NCBI RefSeq assembly: GCF_900230195.1
Contig: NZ_OCNE01000010.1
Location: 124,001-188,000 of the forward strand
Source: Streptomyces zhaozhouensis
Lineage (GTDB): Bacteria; Actinomycetota; Actinomycetes; Streptomycetales; Streptomycetaceae
DNA length: 64,000 bases
Direction of reading: 5' to 3'
The notes beneath the pieces were generated by a model. That model made no database searches. It worked only from the letters and a program-made list of their open reading frames with translations, and was not told the origin of the DNA. Position 1 is the stretch's first letter. Each line of letters begins with the position of its first letter. Below, one piece after another: positions 63,245 through 64,000 of this stretch. A program made the position numbers and the translations under genes.

Positions 63245-64000
63245 ATGGCAACGCAAGCCGCGCCGCAGAAAAAGCAGCTGACCGGACGTCGGGGCCCGGG
63301 GCGTCCGCTCTCCTGGCTGGCCACTGCCGCGATCCTGGCCACCACCGGGGTGGCGCTGTCCGGCGGGCCCGCCCAGGCCGCCCAGGGCGCCATGATCGTA
63401 CCGGCCAGCGGAAGCATCACCGGCACGCCCAACGGCTACTGCGGCTCCGGCAACTCCCACGCCGGCTTCGACATCGCGGGCCCGACCGGCGCGTCCGTCG
63501 TCGCCGCCGCCGACGGGACGGTCCGGCAGTCGGACTGGGCGTCGAGCCCGGGGAACCGGGTGGTCATCGACCACGCGGGAGGCTGGGAGACCAGATACCT
63601 GCATCTGGACTCTCGCTCCGTCACCGCCGGTCAGACGATCAAGAAGGGACAGGTGCTCGGCACGATCGGCAGCACGGGCCACTCGACCGGGCCTCATCTG
63701 CACTTCCAGATCGAGCGCAACGACGTCGTCATAAGGGACGCCTCGCTGCTGGACGACTTCCGCTGCGGGACCACCGTCGCGCAGGGCAGGGCCATCAGCT
63801 ACTCGTTCCCCGGCCTGCCCGCGAGCGACGCCTCGGGAACCTACCCCAAGCTGCGCGAGGGTGACCGCGGCGACGCGGTGACGCGCCTCCAGGAGCGGCT
63901 GACCGCGGCGGGACACCAGCTGGAGAACGACGGGGTGTTCGGTCCCCTGACGACCGCGGCGGTCCGGGCCTTCCAGTCGAAGATCGGCACCGAGGTCGAC
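63245..64000 (+). CDS. secreted M23 peptidase with peptidoglycan-binding domain (partial)
   Basis: First 252 codons; the gene runs off the window. ATG 63245 with AGGGGAAG upstream. Signal peptide (about 20-46, LATAAILATTGVALSGG, ending QAA). LysM-less M23 domain: SHAGFDIAGPTG with the first zinc His and Asp, then NRVVIDHAGG, YLHLDSRSV, GQVLGTIGSTGHSTGPHLHF with the His-x-His zinc pair. A PG_binding_1 repeat begins at about 214: LREGDRGDAVTRLQERLTAA and GVFGPLTTAAVRAFQ. It should be a zinc endopeptidase that cleaves peptide bridges of peptidoglycan; family named precisely as M23/lysostaphin-like. Confidence 0.94.
   Translation, partial: MATQAAPQKKQLTGRRGPGRPLSWLATAAILATTGVALSGGPAQAAQGAMIVPASGSITGTPNGYCGSGNSHAGFDIAGPTGASVVAAADGTVRQSDWASSPGNRVVIDHAGGWETRYLHLDSRSVTAGQTIKKGQVLGTIGSTGHSTGPHLHFQIERNDVVIRDASLLDDFRCGTTVAQGRAISYSFPGLPASDASGTYPKLREGDRGDAVTRLQERLTAAGHQLENDGVFGPLTTAAVRAFQSKIGTEVD

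Noticed and set aside
1..64000. CRISPR arrays, rRNA and tRNA genes, riboswitches, prophage
   Set aside because: I looked for regularly spaced repeats, cloverleaf ends with CCA, rRNA landmarks and phage structural genes and saw none; the tandem repeats at 9852 and 54546 have no spacers.

Overview
The window is chromosomal DNA of a Streptomyces-type actinomycete. It is very GC-rich, start codons are freely ATG, GTG or TTG, operons are packed with 4-bp stop/start overlaps, and there are twin-arginine and lipoprotein signals, several leaderless-looking promoters, LacI/TetR/MarR regulators and a sugar importer encoded without its own ATPase. No rRNA, tRNA, CRISPR array or complete mobile element was seen.

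Layout. (1) 1-9755: mixed genes: a membrane protein, an orphan iron-siderophore-type binding protein, a Tat-exported TIM-barrel protein, a GH20 hexosaminidase, NADP-type glutamate dehydrogenase, a DinB-like protein and a serine hydrolase divergent from a TetR gene. (2) 9961-23093: twelve genes in two divergent, almost fully overlapping six-gene operons. Leftward: two DegT aminotransferases, a UbiA prenyltransferase, an FAD oxidoreductase, an adenylate-forming enzyme and a methyltransferase. Rightward: two Gfo/Idh dehydrogenases, a sugar isomerase, an M20 amidohydrolase, an LDH2-type oxidoreductase and a small protein of unknown function. I read this as a small-molecule pathway with no PKS, NRPS or terpene cyclase; it is the strongest candidate for an undescribed system. 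(3) 23176-29808: amidase/TetR pair, EF-hand protein, nucleotide-sugar dehydrogenase and small secreted or membrane proteins. (4) 29900-43716: an uronic-acid polysaccharide utilisation locus: PL8 lyase, sugar ABC importer, Gfo/Idh-DUF6807-cupin operon, LacI regulator and CE15-like glucuronoyl esterase. Similar ATCGAT-centred palindromes precede the importer and the Gfo/Idh operon. A HTH/ClpN two-gene cassette lies inside this locus, between two wrecked recombination genes. (5) 44233-53837: secreted subtilase, GNAT, a two-component system, an exported protein-arginine deiminase and a lipoprotein hydrolase. (6) 53921-59015: a redox-flavoured cluster (TetR/NmrA, broken GlxA-type regulator, SDR, azoreductase/MarR). 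(7) 59248-64000: a methyltransferase, a two-gene operon coding for a membrane-anchored NUDIX protein and a divergent amino-acid-kinase-fold protein, and the start of an M23 peptidase running off the end.

How they work together. In region 2 the two dehydrogenases and two aminotransferases could alternate oxidation and transamination on a cyclitol or sugar, which the UbiA, ligase, oxidoreductase and methyltransferase would decorate. In region 4 the exported lyase and esterase would cut a uronate-containing glycan, the importer would take up the fragments and the Gfo/Idh operon would process them under LacI control. All functions are inferred from sequence read by eye; no database search was possible.
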